Shown piece by piece: positions 33,719 through 41,841 of a stretch of DNA of 64,000 nucleotides (positions within the stretch are counted from its first letter, which is position 1; the number at the start of each line of letters is the position of its first letter). The notes beneath the pieces were generated by a model that saw only the letters and a program-made list of their open reading frames with translations, did not search any database and had not been told where the DNA came from. This stretch comes from Bin5 sp965116395. GTDB lineage: Bacteria; Chloroflexota; Anaerolineae; Caldilineales; Caldilineaceae. The DNA lies in NCBI GenBank assembly GCA_965116395.1, contig OZ220684.1, forward strand, positions 5,146,001 through 5,210,000, written 5' to 3'. The position numbers were made by a program, and so were the translations under genes.

Positions 33719-34600
33719 TTAATCCACAGGCTCCCTGCAAACGAAGGCCCCCATGCGTACGGAGGAGCGCAGTTCTCCATGTCTTCGGAATTCTTCTTCA
33801 GCCTGTTGACGCACCAGGACCGGCAGCTGGCGTTTTTTGCCTGGGTCAATATCTTTCTGCGCCACCAAGTTGCGGTAGCGGCCTATGGTCTTGTATCTGG
33901 CCAGGAATTCGTCTGCAGAGCCGTGCAGTGTCTCATCTTCAAAGTATATGCAGTCAACTTTCTTGAAACTGCGACCAAGGATCTCTTTGCCATTCTCCAT
34001 CGAGAAGGGTGAGCGGGCCTCGCGCACATAGTCGATCCCAAGTTTGTCCAGCGCAGCGTAATGAAAATCGAGCACGGGCACTCTGATTTCGTCGCTATTG
34101 GTTGTGGCCAGCAGCCAGCCGTCCTTCTTCACTACTCGTGCCAGTTCGCGGACTCCTGCTTGGATATCGGACAGATGATAGAGCACATGATTGGCCATGA
34201 CGCCGTCGAAGTGTCGGGCCGGATAGGGCAGCGCCTGTATGTCGGCGGTTACGAAACTGGACTGATGGCTTCTGCGCGCTGCCTCTTCTGCGGCCGTTTG
34301 CAGCATGCCCGGCGAACTGTCGCTACAGACGGCATTCGACGAAATCAGCCCAAACTGCTCAATAAGCGGCCAGGTGAAGCGCCCCCATCCGCAGCCGGCA
34401 TCCAATACTTTCGCGTTGGAATGCAGAGGCAATTGAGCAAGGGCCCAGGTCTCCAGCTTGCGCCCGGACAACATTGACGACCCTTCGTGTTTCGCCTTGA
34501 GCTGTTCACCGCTACCGTAATAGGGGCACAGTACACCCGCGGCTGGGTTACCGGTTACCACCTCTTCGCTCATGTGGGTTGCCTCTGTGTCAGCTCTCAT
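33719..34600 (-). CDS. SAM-dependent class I methyltransferase (copy near 34 kb, gene 1)
   Basis: 293 residues. Motif I is KVLDAGCGWGRFTWPLI near residue 75, followed by AVCSDSSPGMLQTA, and post-motif ALPYPARHFDGVMANHVLYHLSD as in methyltransferase domain 11/25 proteins. The annotated ATG overlaps the stop of the next methyltransferase gene (ATGA, 34597-34600). An ATG nine codons later has GAGG nine bases upstream and is also possible. The substrate is unknown. The linkage to a second methyltransferase and an esterase suggests a small-molecule tailoring operon. Confidence 0.85.
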   Translation of the reverse strand: MRADTEATHMSEEVVTGNPAAGVLCPYYGSGEQLKAKHEGSSMLSGRKLETWALAQLPLHSNAKVLDAGCGWGRFTWPLIEQFGLISSNAVCSDSSPGMLQTAAEEAARRSHQSSFVTADIQALPYPARHFDGVMANHVLYHLSDIQAGVRELARVVKKDGWLLATTNSDEIRVPVLDFHYAALDKLGIDYVREARSPFSMENGKEILGRSFKKVDCIYFEDETLHGSADEFLARYKTIGRYRNLVAQKDIDPGKKRQLPVLVRQQAEEEFRRHGELRSSVRMGAFVCREPVD

Positions 34601-35280
34601 TTGTAGCCCGCGAAACAGCCAAATGCGCCAAAGCGGGCGGCGGTACTTTGGTCAGTTTGCGGCTGAACTTCATCGCGGGCCGCAGACAAGCTGTCTTGCA
34701 GGGAGTACCCGCTCTCAGACAAAATCTGCAGGTGTTGATCGGTGTTGTAACGACTTGGATGGGGATTCTCGGCATCCTGAAGCAGGTCGCCGTAGGCCAA
34801 CACGCCGCCGGCACGCAGCAGTTCGTGTGCTTGTTTGAGTACTTGCGCTTGTTGCTCGAGCCCGCCCAAGTCGTGCAGCGCCTGGATTGAGACCACCGCG
34901 TCCACCTTTCCGATCCATCCCATGCCCAGCAATTTCTCAGGCCAGTCGTCGCGCACCAGGTCTGCGCAGTGGAACTCCATCTGAGCATCGTAAGTTTGGC
35001 TGCCTCTGGCGGCGTCGAGACGGCGCCGGGCGTGGTCGAGCAGATGGGGCGAGAGGTCGAAGCCGCAATAGTGGATGCCGGGTAGATGCCCTTTTAGAAA
35101 GGAGGCCAAATAGCCGGCGCCGCATGCCAACTCAACAATCCGAATCTTAGTTGGTGAGCTGGCGCCGATCTTGGCGCCGATCCAGGTCGCCACCTTTATC
35201 CTTTGAGGCCATTGTCGATTGAGGCGTTCTTCCCAACGGCGCGCGTCGGTGTCGGTACGAACCTCGGCTGATCGAATCAT
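34597..35280 (-). CDS. SAM-dependent class I methyltransferase (gene 2)
   Basis: 227 residues. Motif I VELACGAGYLASFLKG is at about residue 50, then YCGFDLSPHLLDHARRRL and VDAVVSIQALHDLGGLEQQ with YGDLLQ near the later motifs. The 5' end overlaps the 3' end of the esterase gene by 134 bp in another frame. An internal GTG at 35193 with AAAGGA upstream would reduce the overlap to 47 bp but leave only about 16 residues before motif I. It is coupled to the downstream methyltransferase by an ATGA overlap. The product is unknown. Confidence 0.82.
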   Translation of the reverse strand: MIRSAEVRTDTDARRWEERLNRQWPQRIKVATWIGAKIGASSPTKIRIVELACGAGYLASFLKGHLPGIHYCGFDLSPHLLDHARRRLDAARGSQTYDAQMEFHCADLVRDDWPEKLLGMGWIGKVDAVVSIQALHDLGGLEQQAQVLKQAHELLRAGGVLAYGDLLQDAENPHPSRYNTDQHLQILSESGYSLQDSLSAARDEVQPQTDQSTAARFGAFGCFAGYK

Positions 35281-36214
35281 CGTCTATCTCTGCCTCTGCG
35301 TCTTCCTGTGCCTGTGTTTCTGTTCTTGCTACGACCCATTCGCCGATCTCGCGGTGTGCATGCTTTGCTTCAGGCACCCAAGGATAGAATGCGTGGAAGG
35401 CATGCCAAAGTCCCTTCCAGATCTTAAACGACACTTCCACGCCGGCGGCGGTTGCGTTCTCCGCCAGGCGGGTGGAGTCGTCGAGCAGGATTTCATCATC
35501 GCCGACGTGAATCAGCAGTGGTGGCAGCCCGGTCAGATCGGCGTACAGTGGAGAAACCAAAGGATGGTCAGTTGCGGTAGTGCCGCGGTAGCGATTCGCC
35601 ACAATTTCTATTCCCGCGGGACGCAGCCAGGGATCCTGGCTGGCGCGGGTCCGCAGACTTTCACCGGTTCCCAGCAGATCGGTCCATGGGGAGATCAGGA
35701 CAGCGCCGGCCGGCATTTGCATCTTTTCATCTCGCAGTGTCTGCAGCAGCGCCAGTGTGAGTCCGCCTCCTGAGGATTCGCCGCCGACAACGATGCGGTC
35801 GGGCGTGTAGCCCTGGGCAAGCAAGAACCTGTAGGCAGCGCGGGCGTCCAGCAGGCCTGCGGGGAATTGATTCTCTGGCGCAAGACGGTATTCCGGCAGT
35901 AACATCCGAGCGCGGCTAGCTTTGGCGATATGGGAGCCGAAACCGCGATGGGACTGGCAGGAGCCGATGAAATAGCCACCGCCGTGCAGAAACAGAAATG
36001 CCCGGTCAGATTTGGTGTCCCTGACATCGATCCATTCCGCCGGCACGTCATAGGCGTTGACCCTTGCCGCCACCATTCGTTCGGCCATCGGGAGGAGGGT
36101 CGCGCCGCGGCGGTCGAGCGTTTCGCGCTGGTCGGGAATCGGACGGTCGAGGGGAAGTCGACTATTTCGCATGCGGAAGTAGAATTTGAAGAGCTGGCTG
36201 CGAATTGTGGGCAT
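35147..36214 (-). CDS. alpha/beta hydrolase of the HSL family (acetyl esterase-like)
   Basis: 355 residues. The HGGG oxyanion motif in FLFLHGGGYFIGS, the nucleophile motif GGESSGGG (G-E-S-S-G), the acid in HVGDDEILLDDS and the His in WHAFHAF define a bacterial hormone-sensitive-lipase-type esterase. After the last helix (HREIGEWVVART) there are about 55 extra, charged, low-complexity residues that overlap the start of the methyltransferase gene in another frame. The tail may have arisen by loss of the original stop. It is divergent from an aldo/keto reductase gene. The substrate is unknown. Confidence 0.87.
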   Translation of the reverse strand: MPTIRSQLFKFYFRMRNSRLPLDRPIPDQRETLDRRGATLLPMAERMVAARVNAYDVPAEWIDVRDTKSDRAFLFLHGGGYFIGSCQSHRGFGSHIAKASRARMLLPEYRLAPENQFPAGLLDARAAYRFLLAQGYTPDRIVVGGESSGGGLTLALLQTLRDEKMQMPAGAVLISPWTDLLGTGESLRTRASQDPWLRPAGIEIVANRYRGTTATDHPLVSPLYADLTGLPPLLIHVGDDEILLDDSTRLAENATAAGVEVSFKIWKGLWHAFHAFYPWVPEAKHAHREIGEWVVARTETQAQEDAEAEIDDDSISRGSYRHRRAPLGRTPQSTMASKDKGGDLDRRQDRRQLTN

Positions 36215-36659
36215 AGTGGGACTCGAGTTTCAATTGTGCTGAGTTTTTGCACTAGAGATTACCACGAAATGTCGCCTTGCAAAAGCCCCGCGGCTGCGGT
36301 AGCGTACAGACGGCGAAAGTCGTCACTACTAAGCAGTTCACCTTCGCCGTTTCAACAGTTTTGCGTCGCCGCGGCCCATCGGGCAACCCCATTGCGTATC
36401 CGGGCTGGCAGCGGGTACATATGTTGAGGCGCGCCGCAGGAATGACGCGGTCAGGTCGCTGATGCATGGTTTTGGAGGGGGGCGTTGCGGGGGCGCAGCC
36501 CCTGCACAAGGGAGGGCCGAAGGCCCGACCGCCCATAAGACACCAGGGAAATTGAGGAAGGGCGAGGAGAGAGCAAGGGCTCCTGGCGGCCTCATCCAGG
36601 GACGAACTTTGATATTGGTCGCGTAGATAACGAGATTCAAGAGAGTGGAGGAACCGCCG
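36215..36659. other. 445-bp divergent intergenic region
   Basis: It lies between the minus-strand esterase gene and the plus-strand aldo/keto reductase gene. Apart from copy E of the dispersed element (36322-36534) no feature is supported. No convincing -35/-10 pair was found for either gene. Confidence 0.55.
36322..36534 (+). repeat. dispersed hairpin element, full copy E (subfamily 1, 213 bp)
   Basis: Begins GTCACTACTAAGC and ends GACCGCCC. ATTGCGTATCCGG lies at the same offset as the matching block in copy C, and overall length is identical. The second hairpin is GGGCC-GAA-GGCCC (36514-36526), as in C. It is located 126 bp before the aldo/keto reductase start, in a divergent promoter region. 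Confidence 0.88.
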
Positions 36660-37646
36660 ATGCAGTACAGGGCTTTGGGCAAGAGAGCCGATATTCAGGT
36701 TTCGACGATCGCGTTGGGCTGCTGGCCATTTGCGGGCGGCAATGTGTGGGGCGAACAAGATGACGCCCAGTCAGTTGCCGCGGTCCATGCCGCTCTAGAC
36801 GAGGGCATCAACTTCATTGACACGGCTGAGGGATACGGTCGGTCAGAGGAGGTGCTGGGAAGAGGGTTGAAGGGTCGGAGGCACCAGGCGGTTGTCGCCA
36901 CCAAAGTGAGCGAGGCCAACCTGGGGGCGGACGACGTTATCAGCGCTTGTGAGCGCAGTCTGCGCGCACTGCAGACCGACTATATCGATCTGTACCAGAT
37001 TCACTGGCCCAACAGGGAGGTGCCTCTGGCCGAGACTGCCGGCGCGTTGGATTCTTTGCTGTCAGATGGGAAGATCCGCGCCTATGGAGTCTGCAACTTT
37101 GCCGAACAGGATCTGTCCGAAATGATCGCGCTGAGCAGTTGCGTGACGGATCAGATGCCGTACAACCTGGCGTGGCGGGGCATAGAGCGGGCGGTGCTGC
37201 CTCTATGCCGGGCGAACGGCATTGGGGTTATCTGCTATAGCCCTCTCGCCCAAGGTATCCTCACCGGCCGTTATGCCAATGCAGACGAGGTCCCGGAGGG
37301 CTTGGCGCGGTCGCGTCACTTTGCTGACGAGCGGCCTTTGTCCCACCACGGAGAACCCGGGCTCGAGGAAGAACTATTCACGGCTGTGGCCAAAATTCGT
37401 GACATCGCTGCCGAATTGGGTGAACCAATGGCGGCCGTGGCTCTGGCGTGGGCACGTCAACAAGCAGGCGTCACCTCCCTGCTCGTCGGTGCGCGCAATG
37501 CGGATGAAGTGCGTAGAAACATTCCTTCGCTCGATCTGACGCTTTCCGAGGACGTATTGCAACAGTTAGCGCTGGCCACCGAGCCGGTCAAGGAGGGCCT
37601 GGGCGACAACCTGGATATGTGGTACGTCCCTTCGCGCATGCGGTGA
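36660..37646 (+). CDS. aldo/keto reductase
   Basis: 328 residues from ATG 36660, with GGAGG eight bases upstream. The catalytic tetrad is visible: Asp and Tyr in FIDTAEGYGRSEEVLG, Lys in VVATKVSEANLG and His in LYQIHWPN. The C-terminal SLLVGARNADEVRRNI binds NADPH phosphate. It belongs to the AKR group similar to general stress and sugar-ketone reductases. The physiological substrate is unknown. It is convergent with a PhyH gene, with 11 bp between the stops. Confidence 0.93.
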   Translation: MQYRALGKRADIQVSTIALGCWPFAGGNVWGEQDDAQSVAAVHAALDEGINFIDTAEGYGRSEEVLGRGLKGRRHQAVVATKVSEANLGADDVISACERSLRALQTDYIDLYQIHWPNREVPLAETAGALDSLLSDGKIRAYGVCNFAEQDLSEMIALSSCVTDQMPYNLAWRGIERAVLPLCRANGIGVICYSPLAQGILTGRYANADEVPEGLARSRHFADERPLSHHGEPGLEEELFTAVAKIRDIAAELGEPMAAVALAWARQQAGVTSLLVGARNADEVRRNIPSLDLTLSEDVLQQLALATEPVKEGLGDNLDMWYVPSRMR

Positions 37647-37657
37647 GCCAAGGGCAC

Positions 37658-38494
37658 CTACTTTTGCGGCTCGCGTTCCATCACTTCGTGAGGCCAAACA
37701 ACTTCTTTGCGAGACGGCGTTAGCCGGCCCAGCAGCTCCGGGGACGGCCGGTAGCCGAAACGGAAAATGCCCCACGACGGTCCGTAACGGTAGACGACGA
37801 CACGGCGGTCACCCGGCACGGAGCGGCGGGCGGAGCCGTGGCAGATCGTATCCACAAAGATGAGCGCGTCGCCGGCCTCCATGAAGATCTCTTCGGCGCC
37901 AATGACGGCGTCGGCGGAGCCGCCGAGCCCTATGCTGTGCGCGTCGTACTCCGGGGGTGGGTAGTTGGACTTGTGGCTGCCGGGAATCACCATGGTTCCA
38001 CCGTCACCGGGTCCGATGTCGGTCAACGCCACCAGAACGTTGACCTGGCCGTTCATAAAGTGCCCGTTGTGGAAGCGGAACTGGTTACGCTTACTGGTGT
38101 GATGGCCGCCGGAGTGGATGCCAATCGCTTCACCTGGCCCACGCAGATTGGCAAAGTTTTCGTCAATGAAGAGGGGCCCGTGATGGAAGTCAAACGAGCC
38201 TTCGCCGCCGACGAAGAATTTGACTCTGTCGATCCAGGCTGGATGGTCGATGAGATTTTCGAAGCCGGGCCCGGCTTCGTAGATCTGCTGCAGGTTGAGG
38301 CCGTCGGCGGGACCATATTGATGGCCGTGAACATATCCTGCCCACTGTCCTACGTTGAGAGGCAAGATAGCATCGATCTCGGCATTGCAGGCGCCGACCT
38401 CCTTAGTAGAAAGGGCGTCTTTTACCAGCAAATATCCCCGCAGATCGAACAAGAAGATTTCGATATCGGTCGGTTTCAGGGCTTCGGCGCTCAT
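37658..38494 (-). CDS. phytanoyl-CoA dioxygenase (PhyH) family protein with HxG motif, second copy
   Basis: 278 residues. GGAGA precedes ATG 38494. The start FLFDLRGYLLVKDALSTKEV resembles that of the PhyH protein at 26773, and VALTDIGPGDGGTMVIPGSHKSNYPPPE is the typical core. The distal His is in DTICHGSARR, with an Arg pair nearby for 2-oxoglutarate. The first metal motif reads GIHSGGHH (His127-Ser128-Gly129), i.e. HxG instead of HxD, like the other copy. The two proteins are clearly divergent outside these motifs. It stands alone between an aldo/keto reductase and a VOC protein. Confidence 0.88.
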   Translation of the reverse strand: MSAEALKPTDIEIFLFDLRGYLLVKDALSTKEVGACNAEIDAILPLNVGQWAGYVHGHQYGPADGLNLQQIYEAGPGFENLIDHPAWIDRVKFFVGGEGSFDFHHGPLFIDENFANLRGPGEAIGIHSGGHHTSKRNQFRFHNGHFMNGQVNVLVALTDIGPGDGGTMVIPGSHKSNYPPPEYDAHSIGLGGSADAVIGAEEIFMEAGDALIFVDTICHGSARRSVPGDRRVVVYRYGPSWGIFRFGYRPSPELLGRLTPSRKEVVWPHEVMEREPQK

Positions 38495-38668
38495 CGTTTC
38501 TCCTGTTGACGGTTTAGTTCATTTTGGCCGTATGTGGTGGTAGGCTACAATGCTGCGCAAATTGATTCGCGGCAAGCTGGCGGCACTTTCCCGCTCTTGT
38601 CGCAGTACAGAATATTATACAATAACCAGCGCAGACAGAACACAGGGAGACAGTACTAAAACATAACT

Positions 38669-39319
38669 ATGGCTCTATCACCCGATCATCTCGTTTACGC
38701 CGCACATAATCTGGAAGAGGCGGTTGACCACCTAACCGAGCGGCTTGGCGTGCGCCCTTCTGCCGGCGGCAGGCATCCAAGTGGAACGCACAATGCGCTC
38801 TTAGCCTTGGGCAATTCCTGCTACCTGGAAATCATTGCCCCGGACCCTTCCCAAAGCATCCAGGACAGCGGGCAGCCACTGGCATTTGGATTGGATGACC
38901 TGCAGGCCCCGCGGTTGGCAACGTGGGCCGTGCTGGCTAATTCTCTAGAGGAAGTTGCGAGCGCGTCCCAGGCAGCAGGCTATGATCCCGGCGTGGTAAT
39001 AGATGGCGGACGAAGACGACCTGACGGCGTGGAACTGAGTTGGCGCACAACAAAGCGACCGGAGACGCGGGAAGGTTGGCCGCCGCCCGGGGACGGCTTG
39101 GTGCCGTTTCTGATAGAGTGGGGGGATGGAACACCGCATCCTTCGTCCACGTCGGCGCAAGGCGTGCGCCTGCTCGAGCTGTCTCTTTTCCATCCCCGAC
39201 CCGCCGAAGTGCAGCCAATGCTTGCGGCGCTTCACATCGATATTCTGGTGGCGGCTGGTGACTCCCCTGTCATGCGGGCGCGGCTGGAGACGCCGCTTGG
39301 AATCGTGACGCTGGAGTAG
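38669..39319 (+). CDS. VOC/glyoxalase-like domain protein
   Basis: 216 residues. The Glyoxalase_3-like opening SPDHLVYAAHNLEEAVDHLTERLG contains the first metal-type His, and LGNSCYLEIIAPDPSQ contains the Glu. The second half repeats the fold with WGDGTPHPSSTSAQG and a shortened end. Such proteins often bind a metal and act as dioxygenases, isomerases or resistance proteins, but the substrate cannot be predicted. The 173-bp divergent spacer to the PhyH gene contains a TATAAT-like AT-rich stretch near 38610-38625. Confidence 0.8.
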   Translation: MALSPDHLVYAAHNLEEAVDHLTERLGVRPSAGGRHPSGTHNALLALGNSCYLEIIAPDPSQSIQDSGQPLAFGLDDLQAPRLATWAVLANSLEEVASASQAAGYDPGVVIDGGRRRPDGVELSWRTTKRPETREGWPPPGDGLVPFLIEWGDGTPHPSSTSAQGVRLLELSLFHPRPAEVQPMLAALHIDILVAAGDSPVMRARLETPLGIVTLE

Positions 39320-39935
39320 CAGAGGATGGAACTTCCCCTCTCTTGACCTTCAGTGTTCCGCCAGATAAGGATTCACCCTCTCTTTCCCGGACTGACGGCA
39401 TGGTCGTCCACCGGCGGAGAGTAGGGTGCCAGCGACATGGGGATGCCACGACCAATTTCACGTCTCAGAGAGCCGAACTTCCTTTGGCTGTCAAGCCAAG
39501 TGTGACCGCCCAACTGCCGCTTTCGTACTGCCTGCTCGATTAGTCTCATTTCGTGCCATGGCCTCCCCTCCAAACTCTGACACTTCTCCCTGCTACACAG
39601 TACGGCCACCTCTTTTATAACCAAATTTGCTCTTCCGGCATGTAAGCGAGTCGGGCAACTGAGAATCGAGATGAACTGCGATTCAATCTCTCGCGGCAAG
39701 AATGACGGCGCCAGGGTCTTTTTGCTTATGGATTCCTTCCCGTCAGATTACCAGACGGTAGCACTACACCTCTCTTTTCCTGCGATCTCTGATTCTGTTA
39801 GGCACCCGTTGACAGCAGAAATGCCCTTGCCAAGACCCCGCCAAGTAATGCATACTATTTTAGTGGACGTCGAAGAACTGTAGAAACTCTCGCCTCTCTA
39901 CAGGATTGTGAGAATTCGAAAGGAGTGAACTTGTC
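39320..39935. other. 616-bp intergenic region without recognised gene
   Basis: Open frames on both strands are short, without ribosome-binding sites or known motifs. A minus-strand frame of 108 codons (39373-39699) is the longest and has no support. A TTGACA at 39809 is not followed by a -10 box at usual spacing. The ribosome-binding site AAAGGAG of the next gene is at 39919-39925. Confidence 0.55.
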
Positions 39936-40346
39936 ATGAACAAGATATTGGGGACTTCCTTAAGAGTCTTGGCCGTGGTGGTCTGGGTCCAATTCCTGGC
40001 CATTCTTTTCTACGACCCGGCGCAGGAAGGAGTGGGTTTTGAGATTTGGTCTGTCCTCGACCCGTTGATGGTAATTGCCATCCTAGTGACAATTTGGTTT
40101 GCGTTTCGCAGGAAGAAAGAAATCGACAGCTTGGAAGAGAGCGGCCTGACTAAGGATTACTTTGAGGTGAACATCGCACTGTATGGGGGCGTTGCATTGC
40201 TTGCTGCACTGCTTTGGAACTGGATCGGCTCCCGTTGGTCCTACCCCTTGGTGAGCTTTCAGTGGCTGTGGATTCTAATTGACCTCACGCTCCCCCTTTT
40301 GCTGTTCTCAACCGGCCGGCGTCTGACCAGAAGCGAAGCCATGTAA
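39936..40346 (+). CDS. small four-helix membrane protein of unknown function, paralog 1
   Basis: 136 residues, AAAGGAG ten bases upstream. Four predicted membrane helices: about 7-27, 40-58, 81-97 and 108-125, with a basic loop FRRKKEIDS between helices 2 and 3. It aligns end to end with the protein at 40809-41222: shared positions include YDP, EG, FDP/LDP, FRRK, a GL-K-YFE-NI segment, LLWNWIGSR, and W-WI-ID-PLLLF-GR-L near the end. No family is recognised. The conserved charged loop and WNWIGSR turn suggest a defined function, not random hydrophobic sequence. Confidence 0.8.
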   Translation: MNKILGTSLRVLAVVVWVQFLAILFYDPAQEGVGFEIWSVLDPLMVIAILVTIWFAFRRKKEIDSLEESGLTKDYFEVNIALYGGVALLAALLWNWIGSRWSYPLVSFQWLWILIDLTLPLLLFSTGRRLTRSEAM

Positions 40347-40808
40347 CTTTACAGGAATCGGACTTCAGGTATCGCAGACTGTCTCTGACTCGTTTCGAGA
40401 TGCCAGGAGCTTGAAAGGAAGCAGGTACGCGAGACTGCCAGTCGTCTTGCAAAGTCCCAGGACGGATATATCTCGTTAGACGCAGGTGCGGGCGTTCAGC
40501 TGTCTCAGGGGAAAGCGTGCGTTTCTTATGCTTTTTCGGCCTCGTGGGGAGGCAAGGACCGGCCGAGTCACTCGCCTTGATGTAATGGAACTCCATCGAA
40601 TTACGCTTAAACAGCCCAGATACATTGTTCGGATCAATCATTGTATTTCGAGTGCAGGACAGATTCGGGGAATTGAAAGACTGAACGAGCTGCCGGATCA
40701 GGTACAGTTGCAAATAAACGCCCATAACTCTTGCTCGAATCTTCTACCAGCGCGGTTGTTGCAAGACGGATGCTTAGCTGAGAATCGGTGTTAAGGAGGG
40801 ATTTCGTC
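40347..40808. other. 462-bp spacer between the paralogous membrane-protein genes
   Basis: No coding frame or clear RNA structure is supported here. The ribosome-binding site AAGGAGGG of the second paralog is at 40793-40800. The large spacer is unusual for a tandem duplicate and may contain a separate promoter, which was not identified. Confidence 0.5.
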
Positions 40809-41222
40809 GTGAAGAAAGTCGTGGGAATTGCCATGCAGGTTTTCGCTGTATTGTTCTGGCTGCAGTTTGTCGCCATTCAACTGTACGACCCAACCTCCGA
40901 AGGAATAGGCTCACTGATCTGGACTATCTTTGATCCTTTTGTGGCAGCTGGCGCACTGATATCTATCTATATCGGATTCCGCAGAAAGCTAGAAGTCGAC
41001 AGCGCTAATGGACAGGGACTTGACAAGGAATACTTTGAGGCAAACATAACTTTTTATGGAGGCGTTATTGTGTTTCATGCCCTTCTATGGAACTGGATCG
41101 GTTCCCGTATGGTCGAACCAGCGATGAGCCTCCGGTGGCTATGGATATTCATTGATATTTCTGTTCCTTTACTTCTATTCCCGGTGGGCCGGCACCTTGC
41201 CAGAGAGGCCAAACAGAACTGA
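40809..41222 (+). CDS. small four-helix membrane protein of unknown function, paralog 2
   Basis: 137 residues from GTG 40809, chosen because AAGGAGGG lies eight bases upstream (an in-frame ATG seven codons earlier overlaps that site). Hydropathy pattern and motifs follow paralog 1: VQ/LQF-AI near the first helix, FRRKLEVDS loop, GLDKEYFEANITFYGG, LLWNWIGSR, and a LRWLWIFIDISVPLLLF helix. Both end in a basic C-terminus. The family is not recognised, and the tandem arrangement suggests duplicates that may form a heteromer. Confidence 0.8.
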   Translation: MKKVVGIAMQVFAVLFWLQFVAIQLYDPTSEGIGSLIWTIFDPFVAAGALISIYIGFRRKLEVDSANGQGLDKEYFEANITFYGGVIVFHALLWNWIGSRMVEPAMSLRWLWIFIDISVPLLLFPVGRHLAREAKQN

Positions 41223-41841
41223 ACGACCAGGCTTTGCGGATATTCGACCTGGAATAGCAGAGCTGGACCATGGCAACTGCTTCCATATTGGCTCTGCGTC
41301 GCAAGGCTGAGATTGACAGAGGTCCACGCTTTCGTTCCTTTTCAAGGGGGGATCATCGGATTGCACATAGTCACGGACACCCATATCCATGAGTATACTC
41401 CGATATTATGCCTTCAGGGCCTGCTTCAACTTTGATAACAATCTGTTACTTTTACATTGAGCAAACGGTGTTCGAAAGGAACATCGCGGCTAAGACCGCC
41501 TACGTCCTGTGACTCATAGGCCGCCATGAGGGTGCGACCTCTCTCTCGGCCACCAAACCGGACCCCTTGGAAGCGCAAAATGCGTATGATGCCGGCTGCG
41601 CTTTCGATGGATGTCTGGGCGGGCCAGAATTCATGGACAGGACCTTTACATTTTTGCTTGGAATCCTTAATTGATGGAAATGCCCAATAGCTCTGGGCGA
41701 AAGTTGTGTAAATTGGCACAAGCCAAGGGTTGATTTTCAATGCTGATCTGTGGTAGACTATGCCAAATGGACGGATTGGACTGATGAAGATCTTGAATCC
41801 GCCCGCATTTTGCACGCCAATTTGGCACCAGGAGGATGACC
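41223..41841. other. 619-bp intergenic region upstream of the pyruvate:ferredoxin oxidoreductase genes
   Basis: No gene is supported. A minus-strand open frame of 183 codons (41426-41977) overlaps the next gene's start and has no domain or ribosome-binding site. A candidate promoter is at 41731-41760. The long leader may hold regulatory sites that were not recognised. Confidence 0.55.
41731..41760 (+). promoter_or_regulatory. candidate promoter of the POR genes
   Basis: TTGATT, an 18-base spacer and TAGACT, each box matching four of six consensus bases. It lies 82 bp before the POR start. Plausible but not strong. Confidence 0.4.

Noticed and set aside
39373..39699. 108-codon minus-strand open frame in a gene-poor stretch
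   Set aside because: No ribosome-binding site, no recognisable motif and no paralog in the window. It may be ancient debris but cannot be supported as a gene.
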